Source: Alphaproteobacteria bacterium
GTDB lineage: Bacteria; Myxococcota_A; UBA796; GCA-2862545
Direction of reading: 5' to 3'
DNA length: 64,000 bases
Assembly: GCA_020632875.1 (NCBI GenBank)
Contig: JACKET010000008.1
Span: 243,146 to 307,145 of the forward strand
Shown here piece by piece: positions 1 through 8,529 of the stretch (its first letter is position 1; every line of letters starts with the position of its first letter). The notes beneath the pieces are model-generated. The model was not told the DNA's origin, did no database searches, and worked only from the letters and a program-made list of their open reading frames with translations. Made by a program: the position numbers and the translations under genes.

Positions 1-1
1 C

Positions 2-715
2 GAAGCCACCGTCGAGGTCCAGGCCCTCGACCTCTTCAACGCGCTCGGCTGGGCGAGCATCAAGCCCACCGACTGGCTCCGCGTCGACGTCGACGGCATC
101 CACCAGAACGTCGCGGTCTACGCCGCCGGCACGATCGAAGGCGAAGACCAGGTCGAAGACCTCCAGGAGCCGCGGTTCACCGACGCCCGCCTCCGGGTGC
201 GCATCGGCCCGCCGCAGATCGGCTGGCTCCGCCCCATGCTGCGCTACCGCGTGCGTCCCGATCGCACCGAGCTGCGCGTGGGCGCGCGGCTCGACGTGAA
301 CGACTTCGGCGTCCCCGGCCCCTACGCCACCGTGCAGGGCGCGATGGACGACATCCGGGGCGAGAGCCAGAAGCAGGACGTGGGCTCCCGCGACCGCACG
401 TTCGGCTCCGCGGCGGTCGGGTTCCGCGGCACCGGGTCCGTGCTGCCCGGGCTGGACGCGCAGCTCGGGGCGTCCTACGTCGAGCGGGCGGCGTCCCCGG
501 TGAGCGGGCGGCGCGTCGACCCCGCCAATCCCGGCCTCCCGAGCACGAGCGACGACCTGCAGCCCTTCACGCTCGAAGCCGATCCCATCGTGTTCGCGCG
601 CGCGTTCTACAGCGGCAAGCGTTGGTTCGGCGGGCTCGACTTCGAGAAGCACCTCTCCGAGCCCGAGGTTCGCGCGCTCGTCCAGTTCGGCGTCCTGACC
701 GAGGTGGGCTGGTGA
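2..715 (+). CDS. Outer-membrane beta-barrel-like protein, 5' end missing
   Basis: The frame is open from base 2, so the start lies outside the window; 237 residues are visible. The sequence has many short alternating polar/hydrophobic stretches typical of transmembrane beta strands and ends in an aromatic residue (EVGW), as outer-membrane barrels usually do. No family motif is recognised, so the barrel assignment is inference. Its stop overlaps the GTG start of the following multihaem cytochrome by 4 bases (GTGA), so the two are probably translationally coupled. A barrel next to a periplasmic multihaem cytochrome is the arrangement of porin-cytochrome electron conduits of the MtrAB type, though I cannot show homology to MtrB. 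Confidence 0.6.
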   Translation, partial: EATVEVQALDLFNALGWASIKPTDWLRVDVDGIHQNVAVYAAGTIEGEDQVEDLQEPRFTDARLRVRIGPPQIGWLRPMLRYRVRPDRTELRVGARLDVNDFGVPGPYATVQGAMDDIRGESQKQDVGSRDRTFGSAAVGFRGTGSVLPGLDAQLGASYVERAASPVSGRRVDPANPGLPSTSDDLQPFTLEADPIVFARAFYSGKRWFGGLDFEKHLSEPEVRALVQFGVLTEVGW

Positions 716-1746
716 GCCGCCTCGTCCCGTTCCTGCTCGGCGCGGCGCTCGGCCTCGTCGTGTTCGGCGCCAGCGCCGACGAGACCGCGGCCCACCCGGT
801 CACGCCCGGCAACCGCGACGCCGCGTGCGCGCACTGCCACGAGAACCCGCACGAGGGCGAAAAGTTCACCGACTGCGCGTCCTGCCACGCCACCGACCAC
901 TTCGCGCCGTCGACGTTCGGGGTCGAGGCCCACGCCACGCTGTCGTTCGCCCTCGAGGGCGAGCACGAAGACGTCGCGTGCCGCCAGTGCCACCCGAACG
1001 CCCAGCTCACCGGGCTCCCCGGCGAGTGCGCGGGCTGCCACATCGACCGGCACCGCGGCATCCTCGGCGAGACGTGCACCGAGTGCCACGCCGTCACGGG
1101 CTTCAAGCCGGTCGAGGGCTTCGATCACGCCCGCTCGGGCTTCGCGCTCCAGGGTCCTCACGCGAAGGCGGGCTGCGAGAGCTGCCACCAGGGCGCGAAC
1201 GGCCTCCTGCTCCGCCAGGGCAAGGGCGGCGCGTGCAGCAACTGCCACGAGTCCGAGCACGGCGACTTCGGGCGGGCCTGCGACACCTGCCACGTGCTCG
1301 AGGGCGCTTCGTCGTTCGCGGGCGTCGTGGGCGCAAAGGTGTTCGACCACCGCGTCACCGGCTTTCCGCTCGAGCGGAAGCACAACGCCCAGAAGTGCGG
1401 CACCTGCCACGCGAAGGGCGCACCCGTCCCCGACTCGCGCTGCTCGAGCTGCCACCTCTCGCCGCACATGGGCCAGCTCGGCTACCAGTGCGACGACTGC
1501 CACCGTCCCGACCGGTGGAGCCTGGCGCGCTTCGACCACGACCTGACGGGCTGGACGCTGCGCGGCGCGCACTTCACGGCCGCCTGCTCGAGCTGCCACA
1601 CCAACCAGCGCTGGATCGGGCTGACGACCGAGTGCTGGGATTGCCACGCGCTCGACGCGGCCCGCGCACCCGCGAGCGTCGACGCCCATCGCTTCGGCCG
1701 CACCGACTGCTCCGACTGCCACGGCGCGTGGAAGTGGGGCTTCTGA
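712..1746 (+). CDS. Secreted 14-haem cytochrome c (cytochrome c3-like)
   Basis: A 344-residue protein starting at GTG 712, which overlaps the stop of the upstream barrel gene. Residues 1-23 form a Sec signal peptide (hydrophobic core LGAALGLVVFGASA), which rules out upstream in-frame ATGs. I count 14 CxxCH haem-attachment motifs (for example CAHCH, CRQCH, CTECH, CDTCH, CWDCH, CSDCH). Repeated FDH and GPHA/GAHF segments between motifs supply likely distal histidines for bis-His ligation. The haem-every-25-residues layout suits a periplasmic electron wire. It probably works with the upstream barrel and the 16-haem protein at 5173-6369. Function is inferred from haem content and context. Confidence 0.85.
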   Translation: MSRLVPFLLGAALGLVVFGASADETAAHPVTPGNRDAACAHCHENPHEGEKFTDCASCHATDHFAPSTFGVEAHATLSFALEGEHEDVACRQCHPNAQLTGLPGECAGCHIDRHRGILGETCTECHAVTGFKPVEGFDHARSGFALQGPHAKAGCESCHQGANGLLLRQGKGGACSNCHESEHGDFGRACDTCHVLEGASSFAGVVGAKVFDHRVTGFPLERKHNAQKCGTCHAKGAPVPDSRCSSCHLSPHMGQLGYQCDDCHRPDRWSLARFDHDLTGWTLRGAHFTAACSSCHTNQRWIGLTTECWDCHALDAARAPASVDAHRFGRTDCSDCHGAWKWGF

Positions 1747-1856
1747 GCCCCAGCCGCAGCGGGGAGCCCTCGACAGCTTTCAGCCGCTTTTAGGAGAGCT
1801 TAGCGGGCTGCCGACCTACATCACGGGCGTCGACCCCTTTGTCTGTCGGAGCGCCC

Positions 1857-1970
1857 ATGTTGTCCACCGCGTCCACCTTGCTCGGTCTCGTCTGCGTCTA
1901 CGTCGGTGGAGCCGCCGTGCTCACGTGCGCCCACTGGGCCGCCGACCACTACTACACGCGCCCGGCCTGA
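1857..1970 (+). CDS. Possible small single-pass membrane protein (37 aa)
   Basis: ATG 1857 is preceded by GGAG at a spacing of about 5 bases. The product has one hydrophobic segment (LLGLVCVYVGGAAVLTC) and a short polar tail ending in DHYYTRPA. It lies downstream of the 14-haem cytochrome gene and its last 19 bases overlap the convergent gene at 1952-3019. The codon pattern is compatible with coding, but a peptide this short cannot be confirmed without homologues. It could equally be part of a transcript tail. Confidence 0.35.
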   Translation: MLSTASTLLGLVCVYVGGAAVLTCAHWAADHYYTRPA

Positions 1971-3019
1971 CCTCCCTCGGGGTCGCCACGCTCGATCGAC
2001 TCCCGGAGCGCCGTGACGGCCGCATCGCCGCCCGAGAGCGTGCGGGCCGCGTTCTCTTCGGCGAAGCGGGCGTAGGCGAGCGCGCGCTCGGGGTCTTCGG
2101 ACCGGAGGACGCGCGCGAGGCCCGTGAACGGGCGCGGATCGGACGGCGCGATCCGGGCGAGCGCCGCGAACGCCGGTAGCGCCCGCGGGTCTCCGAGGGC
2201 GAGCAGCGTCTCGGACACCTCGAGCACCGCGTCGAACAGGAGCTGGCGCGCCAGCGGCCGGGTGAACTGGGCCTGCATCGCGGCCAGCGAGCCGTCGACG
2301 TCCCCGGCCTCGCGCCGCAGCCGCGCCGTCTGCGCCGTGGGGAGGAACGCCGCGAGGACCCGCGCCACGTTTCCGAGGGACCCCTCCTGCCCCGCCCACT
2401 CGACGAGCCGGTTGCGCAGCAGGAACAACGGCAGGCCGAACGGCGCGACGATGAGCCACACGGTGGCGACGTTGAACCCGACCCGCGCGGTCGGCATCAG
2501 CAGGACGAACAGCCCGCCGCCCGCGATCCACGCGCCCATCACGGCCATCGCCCACGTCGGGATCTCGGGCGTGTTCCGCTTCCGGAGGAACGGCGCCACG
2601 ATGCCGAAGCCCACGAAGGCCAGCGAGCCCGCGCGCGCCATGTCGTAGCGCAGGGCGAGCACGACCCCGAGCCCCACGAGCACCGACGCCGAGAGCGTCG
2701 CGAGCCGCGTCGGCCACCCCGACTCGACGCGGGATCCGAGCAGCCAGGCGATGGTCTCGCGGGCCGCGCGCTCGTGCCGCTGGGCGCGGCGGTTCAGCGC
2801 CAGCAGCCCCACGAGAGGGAGCCCGGCGAGGGCCGCGCCGATGAGCACCGACGACAGCGGCCCGAAGCCGTACAGCACCCCGCCGATCGCGCCGCCCGTG
2901 AGGTTCACGTACAGCACCACGGTGAGCGCCATCACGCCCACCCGGTGCACGAACCGCTCGCGGACGTGCTCCTGGCGCACGGTCTCGAGCGCTTCGGGAT
3001 CGGGGAGCTCGACGGACAT
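1952..3019 (-). CDS. Polytopic membrane protein with helical-repeat C-terminal domain
   Basis: A 355-residue protein with about six predicted membrane helices in the first 215 residues, in three hairpins around residues 28-75, 105-145 and 155-205. A soluble, alanine-rich helical tail of about 140 residues follows and reads like degenerate TPR repeats (for example DPRALPAFAALARIAPSDPR). The start codon shares one base with the stop of the upstream flavoprotein gene (TGATG), so the two form an operon reading away from the putative cytochrome b at 4395. The family is not recognised. A scaffold or assembly role for the redox module is only a guess from position. Confidence 0.7.
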   Translation of the reverse strand: MSVELPDPEALETVRQEHVRERFVHRVGVMALTVVLYVNLTGGAIGGVLYGFGPLSSVLIGAALAGLPLVGLLALNRRAQRHERAARETIAWLLGSRVESGWPTRLATLSASVLVGLGVVLALRYDMARAGSLAFVGFGIVAPFLRKRNTPEIPTWAMAVMGAWIAGGGLFVLLMPTARVGFNVATVWLIVAPFGLPLFLLRNRLVEWAGQEGSLGNVARVLAAFLPTAQTARLRREAGDVDGSLAAMQAQFTRPLARQLLFDAVLEVSETLLALGDPRALPAFAALARIAPSDPRPFTGLARVLRSEDPERALAYARFAEENAARTLSGGDAAVTALRESIERGDPEGGQAGRV

Positions 3020-4356
3020 CAGTTCGCCGGCGCGTAGGCCTGGCCGGTGTAGGACTCGACGTGGACGCCCGCGTCGGCGAGGAACTTCGTGGGCAGCACG
3101 CCGCCGGCGAACACGAGCACGTAGTCGTTCGCGACCGCGTCGGGACCGTCGAGCGTGTCGAGGTGGACGAGGTCGGGGGTGATGCTCGTCACGTTCGTCT
3201 GCTTCGCGAAGGTCACCTTGCCCGCCGCGATCTTCGCCTCGATCTTCTCGCGGTTCTTCTTCTTCGCACGCGAGAAGTCGTCGCCGCGGTACGAGAGCGT
3301 CACGTCGGCGCCGGCCTCGGCCAGCGACACGGCCGCTTCGAGCGCGCTGTCGCCGCCCCCGACGACCATCACGCGGCTGCCCGCGTACCGCTCGGGCTCG
3401 AGCAGGCGGTACACGACCTTGCCGAGCTCTTCACCGGGGACGCCGAGCTTGCGCGGGGTGCCGCGGCGGCCCATCGCGAGGACGACGCGGTGCGTGCGCA
3501 GCGTCTCGCCGCCGGGGAGCTCGACCGTGAAGATGCCGTCGTCGCCGCGCCGGATGCGCTCGACCTTCACGCCCGTGCGCACCTGGAGGCCCGTCTTGTC
3601 GAGGATGTCGTTCCAGATGTCGAGCAGCTCCTCCTTCCGGATCTCGCCGACGCGCACGCGGCCGTAGAGAGGCAGCTCGACGGGCTTCGTCATGACGAGC
3701 TTGTGGCGCGGGTACTGGAGGACGGTGCCGCCGACGGACTCCTGGTCGAGCGTCACGTAGTCGAGACCGGCCTTCTTCGCGGCCAGCGAGGCCGCCATGC
3801 CCGCGGGACCCGCCCCCACGACGACCACCTGGTGCACACCGTCGCTCGCGGCGGGGACCTCGCGCACCAGCGCGTCCATGCACTGGAGCGCCTGCGTCAT
3901 CGCGTTGTAGATGAGCCCCATCCCGCCGAGCTCGCCGACGACGTACATCCCCGGCACGTTCGTCTGGAAGACCTTGTCGACCATCGGGATGTCGACGCCG
4001 CGCTTCTCGGTGCCGAGCACCAGCGTGATCGCGTCGACGGGACAGGCGCGCAGGCACTCGCCGTGCCCGATGCAGCTCGTGGGGTTGATGACGTGCGCGC
4101 GCCCATCGAGCACCGCGAGCACGTCGGTCTCGGGACACGCCTCGACGCAGGTGCCGCTGCCCATGCAGCGCGCCGGGTCGATGCGCGGATGCAGGCTCGG
4201 CGGCAGGGCGCCGGTGGTGATCGTGTGATCGAGATCCCTGCGCGCGCCGCTCTCGCGCACCATCCCGAAGAGCACGCCGAGAACGGTGATCACGAGCACT
4301 GCACCGATGGCGAGACCCCCGAGGATCACGACGATTTCGACCATTCCAAGACCCAT
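3019..4356 (-). CDS. Membrane-anchored iron-sulfur flavoprotein oxidoreductase (thioredoxin-reductase-like)
   Basis: A 445-residue protein. An N-terminal membrane anchor (residues about 6-30) is followed by a two-cluster ferredoxin domain (about 55-120) and then a two-dinucleotide-binding-domain flavoprotein fold. The FAD motif GAGPAGMAA, the NAD(P) motif GGGDSALEAA and a C-terminal GGVLPTKFL segment are visible. Both ferredoxin motifs read Cx5Cx3CP (CMGSGTCVEACP and CIGHGECLRACP): the second cysteine of the usual Cx2Cx2Cx3CP is Ser in one and His in the other. No redox-active CxxC is seen in the flavoprotein half. It probably passes electrons from NAD(P)H at the inner membrane to the cytochrome network nearby. 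Confidence 0.8.
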   Translation of the reverse strand: MGLGMVEIVVILGGLAIGAVLVITVLGVLFGMVRESGARRDLDHTITTGALPPSLHPRIDPARCMGSGTCVEACPETDVLAVLDGRAHVINPTSCIGHGECLRACPVDAITLVLGTEKRGVDIPMVDKVFQTNVPGMYVVGELGGMGLIYNAMTQALQCMDALVREVPAASDGVHQVVVVGAGPAGMAASLAAKKAGLDYVTLDQESVGGTVLQYPRHKLVMTKPVELPLYGRVRVGEIRKEELLDIWNDILDKTGLQVRTGVKVERIRRGDDGIFTVELPGGETLRTHRVVLAMGRRGTPRKLGVPGEELGKVVYRLLEPERYAGSRVMVVGGGDSALEAAVSLAEAGADVTLSYRGDDFSRAKKKNREKIEAKIAAGKVTFAKQTNVTSITPDLVHLDTLDGPDAVANDYVLVFAGGVLPTKFLADAGVHVESYTGQAYAPAN

Positions 4357-4394
4357 GAGTTCTCCGGACCGGCGCCAGAAGCTACCATCGCGCC

Positions 4395-5165
4395 GTGCTC
4401 CGGTTCATGCCCGTCGTCTACGGAATGCTGCTCCTGGTCGAGATCGTCGGCCTGGCAGCCCTCTATGCCTTCGCAACGCCCGACCCCTCCGACCCGATCT
4501 CGGTGTGGCTCGGAACGCTCGGCCTGCTGTCGATGATCGTGATGCTGGTCTACAGCATCGCGCGCCGGATCAAGATCCTGCGCGACATGGCGCGCCTGTC
4601 CTATTGGCTGCACCTGCACATCTTCCTGGGCCTGCAGGGCTTCGTGTTCGTGTTCTTCCACAGCCTCCCGATGTTCTTCGGGTCGCGGTTCATGTGGTTC
4701 AACCCCGGCGTGCTGAACTTCCTCGCGGTGACCGTCGTGATCGGGTCGGGCATCTTCGGGCGCTGGCTGTTCTCCCAGGTCCCGAAGACACTCGGCGGCC
4801 AGCACATGGCGGCGCGCGAGGTCGAATCCGAGCTCGCTTCGCTCCAGGGCGAGCTGCCCGAGAGCGTCACGGCCCTGTGGAAGGGCGTCCCCGAGACGCG
4901 CTCCGTGTTCGGCATGGTGAAGGCCGACATGGATCGGCGCACCGCCGTGCGAAAGCTCCGGCGGATGGGGCTCGATCCCAAGGTCCGCGAGCTCGCCGAG
5001 CGCCGGCTGCAGCTCGAGCGCCACAAGGCTGCGCTGTCGGTCACGCAGCGCGTGTTCCGGTGGTGGATTATCCTCCACCGCCCGATCGCGGCGATCATGT
5101 ACATCCTCTCGGCGGTGCACTTCCTGCTCGCCATGATGTTCACCCCCTCCCTGCGGTTCTTCTGA
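4395..5165 (+). CDS. Integral membrane protein, probable b-type cytochrome / ferric-reductase-like
   Basis: A 256-residue protein with GTG start at 4395 (an ATG at 4407 is the alternative). Four or five helices occur: residues about 5-27, 37-57, 70-95, 105-130 and 225-250. Histidines sit where b-haem ligands are expected: YWLHLHIFLGL and FFHSL in one helix, and ILHRPIAAIMY followed by SAVHFLLA in the last. A charged cytoplasmic or periplasmic loop (about 135-220) separates the helix pairs. It is divergent from the flavoprotein gene with only 38 bases between starts, and is followed 7 bases later by the 16-haem cytochrome. A quinol- or flavoprotein-coupled membrane electron carrier is likely; haem binding is inferred. 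Confidence 0.65.
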   Translation: MLRFMPVVYGMLLLVEIVGLAALYAFATPDPSDPISVWLGTLGLLSMIVMLVYSIARRIKILRDMARLSYWLHLHIFLGLQGFVFVFFHSLPMFFGSRFMWFNPGVLNFLAVTVVIGSGIFGRWLFSQVPKTLGGQHMAAREVESELASLQGELPESVTALWKGVPETRSVFGMVKADMDRRTAVRKLRRMGLDPKVRELAERRLQLERHKAALSVTQRVFRWWIILHRPIAAIMYILSAVHFLLAMMFTPSLRFF

Positions 5166-5172
5166 GGCCCCC

Positions 5173-6369
5173 CTGAAGCGCGCTCCCGCCATCGCCATCG
5201 CCCTGCTCGTCTCGTCCGTCGCCATCGCCGGCACGTGGAAGACCATGCTGTCGCCCGGGGCCCTCGGCTCCGCGCACCAGTCGCAGGAGGGCAACTGCGA
5301 CGCCTGCCACCTCTCGTTCGCGGGCATCCCGAACGACAAGTGCCTCGGGTGTCACGAGGGCCTCGCGAAGCGCATCTCCGCGGGCAAGGGCTTCCACGCC
5401 ACCGTGAAGGCGCAGGAGTGCATCGCGTGCCACGGCGACCACGTCGGCGAAGACGGGTCCCTCACGAAAGCCGAGGCGAAGAAGGCGTTCGACCACTCGA
5501 AGACCGGGTTCTCGCTCGTCGGGTCCCACGCCGACGTGAAGTGCGCCACCTGCCACGAGAAGCCGATCCACGAGATGAAGGCGGTCTGCGGGCAGTGCCA
5601 CGAAGACGCGCACAGCTCCGCGCTGGGGCCGCAGTGCAACGCCTGCCACGAGCCCATCGCCTGGGACAGCGGCATCCGCGCGCTCAACGCGCACCTGCTC
5701 TCGATGGAGGGCAAGCACGGCCAGCAGGAGTGCAGCGGCTGCCACCTGCACGGCGCCAACCTCGAAGGCGACGCGGCCTGCAGCGACTGCCACGAAGACA
5801 CGCACGGCGGCACGGTCGCGCCCTGCGAAGACTGCCACGAGGTCACCGGCTTCAAGCCCGCCGAGTTCGACCACGGCCCGTGCACCTGCGCGTTCCCCGG
5901 CAAGCACCAGACGGTCGAGTGCCTCGCGTGCCACGAGGGCTTCAAGTTCACCGACACACCCACGCTGTGCTCGGGCTGCCACGACGACGAGCGCCCGCAC
6001 GACCCGATCGGCGAGTGCAGCCGGTGCCACACCGCCACGAGCTGGGTCGACAACCGGTTCGATCACAACAAGCAGGCGAAGTTCCAGATCGTCGGCGCGC
6101 ACGAGTCGGTCTCGTGCACCCAGTGCCACGCCGACGGCACGTTCCGCGGCGCCCCGCTCGTCTGCGAGGGCTGCCACGAAGAGACCGGCCTGAAGGCCCA
6201 CGGCGACTTCTCGAGCTTCGGCGGCTGCGCCTCGTGCCACGTGGTGGCGGGCTTCACGCCGTCCACGTTCGACCACGCGAGCACGGGCTTCTCGCTCGAC
6301 GGGCGCCACGGCACGCTCTCCTGCCAGGACTGCCACGCGAAGAAGGTCGAGGGCTACCCGGCCGACTGA
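5173..6369 (+). CDS. Secreted 16-haem cytochrome c
   Basis: A 398-residue protein if translation begins at CTG 5173. That start is chosen because it follows GAGG (5164-5167) by 5 bases and yields a clean signal peptide (KRAPAIAIALLVSSVAIAG); no in-frame ATG or GTG does so, and the first in-frame ATG (5245) would remove the signal. I count 16 CxxCH motifs, from CDACH to CQDCH. FDH segments recur at regular spacing, as in the 14-haem paralogue at 712-1746. It lies 7 bases downstream of the putative membrane cytochrome b and shares one base with the next start (TGATG). It is likely a periplasmic or surface electron carrier. Confidence 0.85.
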   Translation: MKRAPAIAIALLVSSVAIAGTWKTMLSPGALGSAHQSQEGNCDACHLSFAGIPNDKCLGCHEGLAKRISAGKGFHATVKAQECIACHGDHVGEDGSLTKAEAKKAFDHSKTGFSLVGSHADVKCATCHEKPIHEMKAVCGQCHEDAHSSALGPQCNACHEPIAWDSGIRALNAHLLSMEGKHGQQECSGCHLHGANLEGDAACSDCHEDTHGGTVAPCEDCHEVTGFKPAEFDHGPCTCAFPGKHQTVECLACHEGFKFTDTPTLCSGCHDDERPHDPIGECSRCHTATSWVDNRFDHNKQAKFQIVGAHESVSCTQCHADGTFRGAPLVCEGCHEETGLKAHGDFSSFGGCASCHVVAGFTPSTFDHASTGFSLDGRHGTLSCQDCHAKKVEGYPAD

Positions 6370-7460
6370 TGGAGCCCTTCAAGAACCGCATCGGGCCCGC
6401 CGCCGTCGCGCAGATCGCGCGTCTCGTGCCCGGTGACTGGGACCGTGCCGGCTTCACCCACCACGCCACCACGGGCCTCGCTGCGCTGGAGCTGAAGGAC
6501 CGCGTCGCACACATCGCCGACGCGCTCCACGCCACGCTGCCGTGGGACTACCCCACCGCCGTCGGCCGGATCCTCGACGGCCTGCCGCCGATGCCCGAGC
6601 ACACCGACCGGCTCACCGACGCCTTCGAGCTGTGGCCGCTCACCGCGTTCGTCGAGCGGCACGGGCTCGCGCACCCCGACGTGTCGCTCGCCGCGATGCC
6701 CGCGCTCACCGGGCACTGGTCGTGCGAGTTCGCCATCCGCCCGTACTTCCGGGACGATCCAGAGGGCGTCGCGAAGCGCCTCGAGGGCTGGGCGGAGCAC
6801 CCGAACGCCCACGTCCGGCGGCTCGTGAGCGAAGGCACGCGCCCGCGGCTGCCGTGGGGCATCCGGCTGCAGGACCGCATCGAACGGCCCCAGCGCATGC
6901 TCCCCTTGCTGGAGCGCCTCCGCGACGACCCGTCGGAGTACGTCCGGCGCTCGGTCGCGAACCACCTGAACGACATCGCGAAGGACCACCCGGACCTGCT
7001 CGTGGAGATCGCCGGATCCTGGCTCCGCGACGCGCCCGCGACGCGACGAAAGCTCGTGAAGCACGCGCTCCGCACCCAGATCAAGGCCTGCGACCCCCGC
7101 GCGTACGGGCTGATCGGCCTGCGGCCCTTCGAGGGCACCGTGCGCATCGCGGTGTCGCCCGGGTCCGTCGCCGTCGGCGAGGCGGTCACGCTCACCGCCG
7201 AGCTCGTGTCGACCGCGAAGCGCGCGCAGCGCGTGCGGCTCGACTACGCCGTGCACCACCTCCGGAAGAACGGGGGTCGCACGCCGAAGGTCTTCCACTG
7301 GACCGAACGGACGGTGAAGCCCGGGGAGACCCTGACGATGGCGAAGGCGCACCCGATGCGCGAGGTGTCGACGCGCCGCTACTACCCGGGCGCCCAGGCG
7401 ATCGACCTGCGGGTGAACGGCGAGGCGACCGAGGCGCTGGGGTTCACGCTTCGGATTTGA
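6369..7460 (+). CDS. DNA alkylation repair protein, AlkC/AlkD-type HEAT-like
   Basis: A 363-residue protein that matches the AlkC-type DNA glycosylase pattern I know for this family. Characteristic segments include ELKDRVAHIADALHATLP near residue 40, EFAIRPYF near 118, HVRRLVSEGTRPRLPW near 150 and SEYVRRSVANHLNDIAKDHP near 190. The alpha-helical HEAT-like part spans about 1-250. The last 110 residues are a beta-rich immunoglobulin-like domain typical of the AlkC subgroup. AlkC removes N3-alkylpurines such as 3-methyladenine. The start codon overlaps the stop of the cytochrome gene (TGATG), an odd functional pairing that may reflect only transcriptional convenience. Confidence 0.85.
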   Translation: MEPFKNRIGPAAVAQIARLVPGDWDRAGFTHHATTGLAALELKDRVAHIADALHATLPWDYPTAVGRILDGLPPMPEHTDRLTDAFELWPLTAFVERHGLAHPDVSLAAMPALTGHWSCEFAIRPYFRDDPEGVAKRLEGWAEHPNAHVRRLVSEGTRPRLPWGIRLQDRIERPQRMLPLLERLRDDPSEYVRRSVANHLNDIAKDHPDLLVEIAGSWLRDAPATRRKLVKHALRTQIKACDPRAYGLIGLRPFEGTVRIAVSPGSVAVGEAVTLTAELVSTAKRAQRVRLDYAVHHLRKNGGRTPKVFHWTERTVKPGETLTMAKAHPMREVSTRRYYPGAQAIDLRVNGEATEALGFTLRI

Positions 7461-7560
7461 GCGCCCCCGGTTGCAGCGGGCCAACGACCCACTAAAGTGG
7501 GCGCCGACACCCCCCACGGCGTCACCAGGCAATGGGGCTGGTACGCGAAACCGCAATGAT

Positions 7561-8529
7561 ATGCGTGCACCAATGCCTAGAGCGACTCCTCTCGTCACAC
7601 TTCCAGAAACCGACGCGGAGATACTCCAATGGATCGACGCGCGTGGCACCGAACCCGCCGCAGGAGCATTCCTCGTTCACACCGACGCATTCGATGGGTT
7701 CCTTGAGCTGCCCGACAACAGCATCCACGCAATAATCACAGATCCCCCGTACTCAACTCTGGAGTTCAGCGCCGTCCACCACGCCAAGCTCCGAAGGGGT
7801 CAGGGTGGCGTCTGGCGAATCCCTCCCAGCTTCGATGGCGCCAAGAGGCGACCACTCCCGCGTTTCACCGTGCTAAACGCTGAAGATCTCTCACAGATGA
7901 TCTCGTTCTTTAGCCGCTTGGCGGCAGAGTGCATGCGGGTGCTTGTACCCGGTGGCCACGTGTTCATCGCGTCAAATCCCATCATCTGCGACGTCGCATT
8001 CACGCCCTTCCGCAATGTGGGCCTCGAAAGGAGGGCGATCGTAACTCGAGGCGTCATGACCTTTCGCGGGGGCGATCGTCCCAAAGGAGCTCACGAGGAG
8101 TACGCGGATCTATGTGTAATGCCTCGATCATGCCATGAACCCTGGGGCCTCTTCCGAAAGCCCTTCAGGGGGCCCGTTCACGAACAGTTGTCCACTTGGG
8201 GTGCGGGAGCACTGAGACGACCTTCGACGGACAGGCCCATGCGGGACTACTACTCATGCTCGCCCGCCAAGGGCCGGGAGAGGAGACTCGTCGATCATCC
8301 ATCGTTGAAACCCCAGCGTTGGATGAGGAAGCTCGTACACGCCGCACTGCCAATGGCCCGGGGCTTCATCCTCGATCCGTTTGCGGGAAGTGGCTCAACG
8401 CTGGCTGCAGCAAGCCACTTCGGCTATCGCGCCATTGGCTTCGAGCGGGACGAACGCTACTATGACGATGCGTGCAAGGCCATCCCCCTCCTTGCGGACC
8501 TTGACGTCCGATGGAATCGAGATGAGTAG
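7561..8529 (+). CDS. DNA adenine/cytosine-N4 methyltransferase
   Basis: A 322-residue protein from ATG 7561; ATG 7573 is equally possible and neither has a clear ribosome site. Motif IV DPPY is at residues 61-64 and the AdoMet-binding motif DPFAGSGS is at 272-279. This DPPY-first order is that of the beta group of amino-methyltransferases. The intervening region (about 100-260) should hold target recognition. Base composition and codon use are clearly less GC-rich than the flanking genes. It overlaps the next gene by 8 bases, so the pair probably arrived together as a modification or defence unit. No recognisable restriction endonuclease accompanies it. Confidence 0.85.
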   Translation: MRAPMPRATPLVTLPETDAEILQWIDARGTEPAAGAFLVHTDAFDGFLELPDNSIHAIITDPPYSTLEFSAVHHAKLRRGQGGVWRIPPSFDGAKRRPLPRFTVLNAEDLSQMISFFSRLAAECMRVLVPGGHVFIASNPIICDVAFTPFRNVGLERRAIVTRGVMTFRGGDRPKGAHEEYADLCVMPRSCHEPWGLFRKPFRGPVHEQLSTWGAGALRRPSTDRPMRDYYSCSPAKGRERRLVDHPSLKPQRWMRKLVHAALPMARGFILDPFAGSGSTLAAASHFGYRAIGFERDERYYDDACKAIPLLADLDVRWNRDE

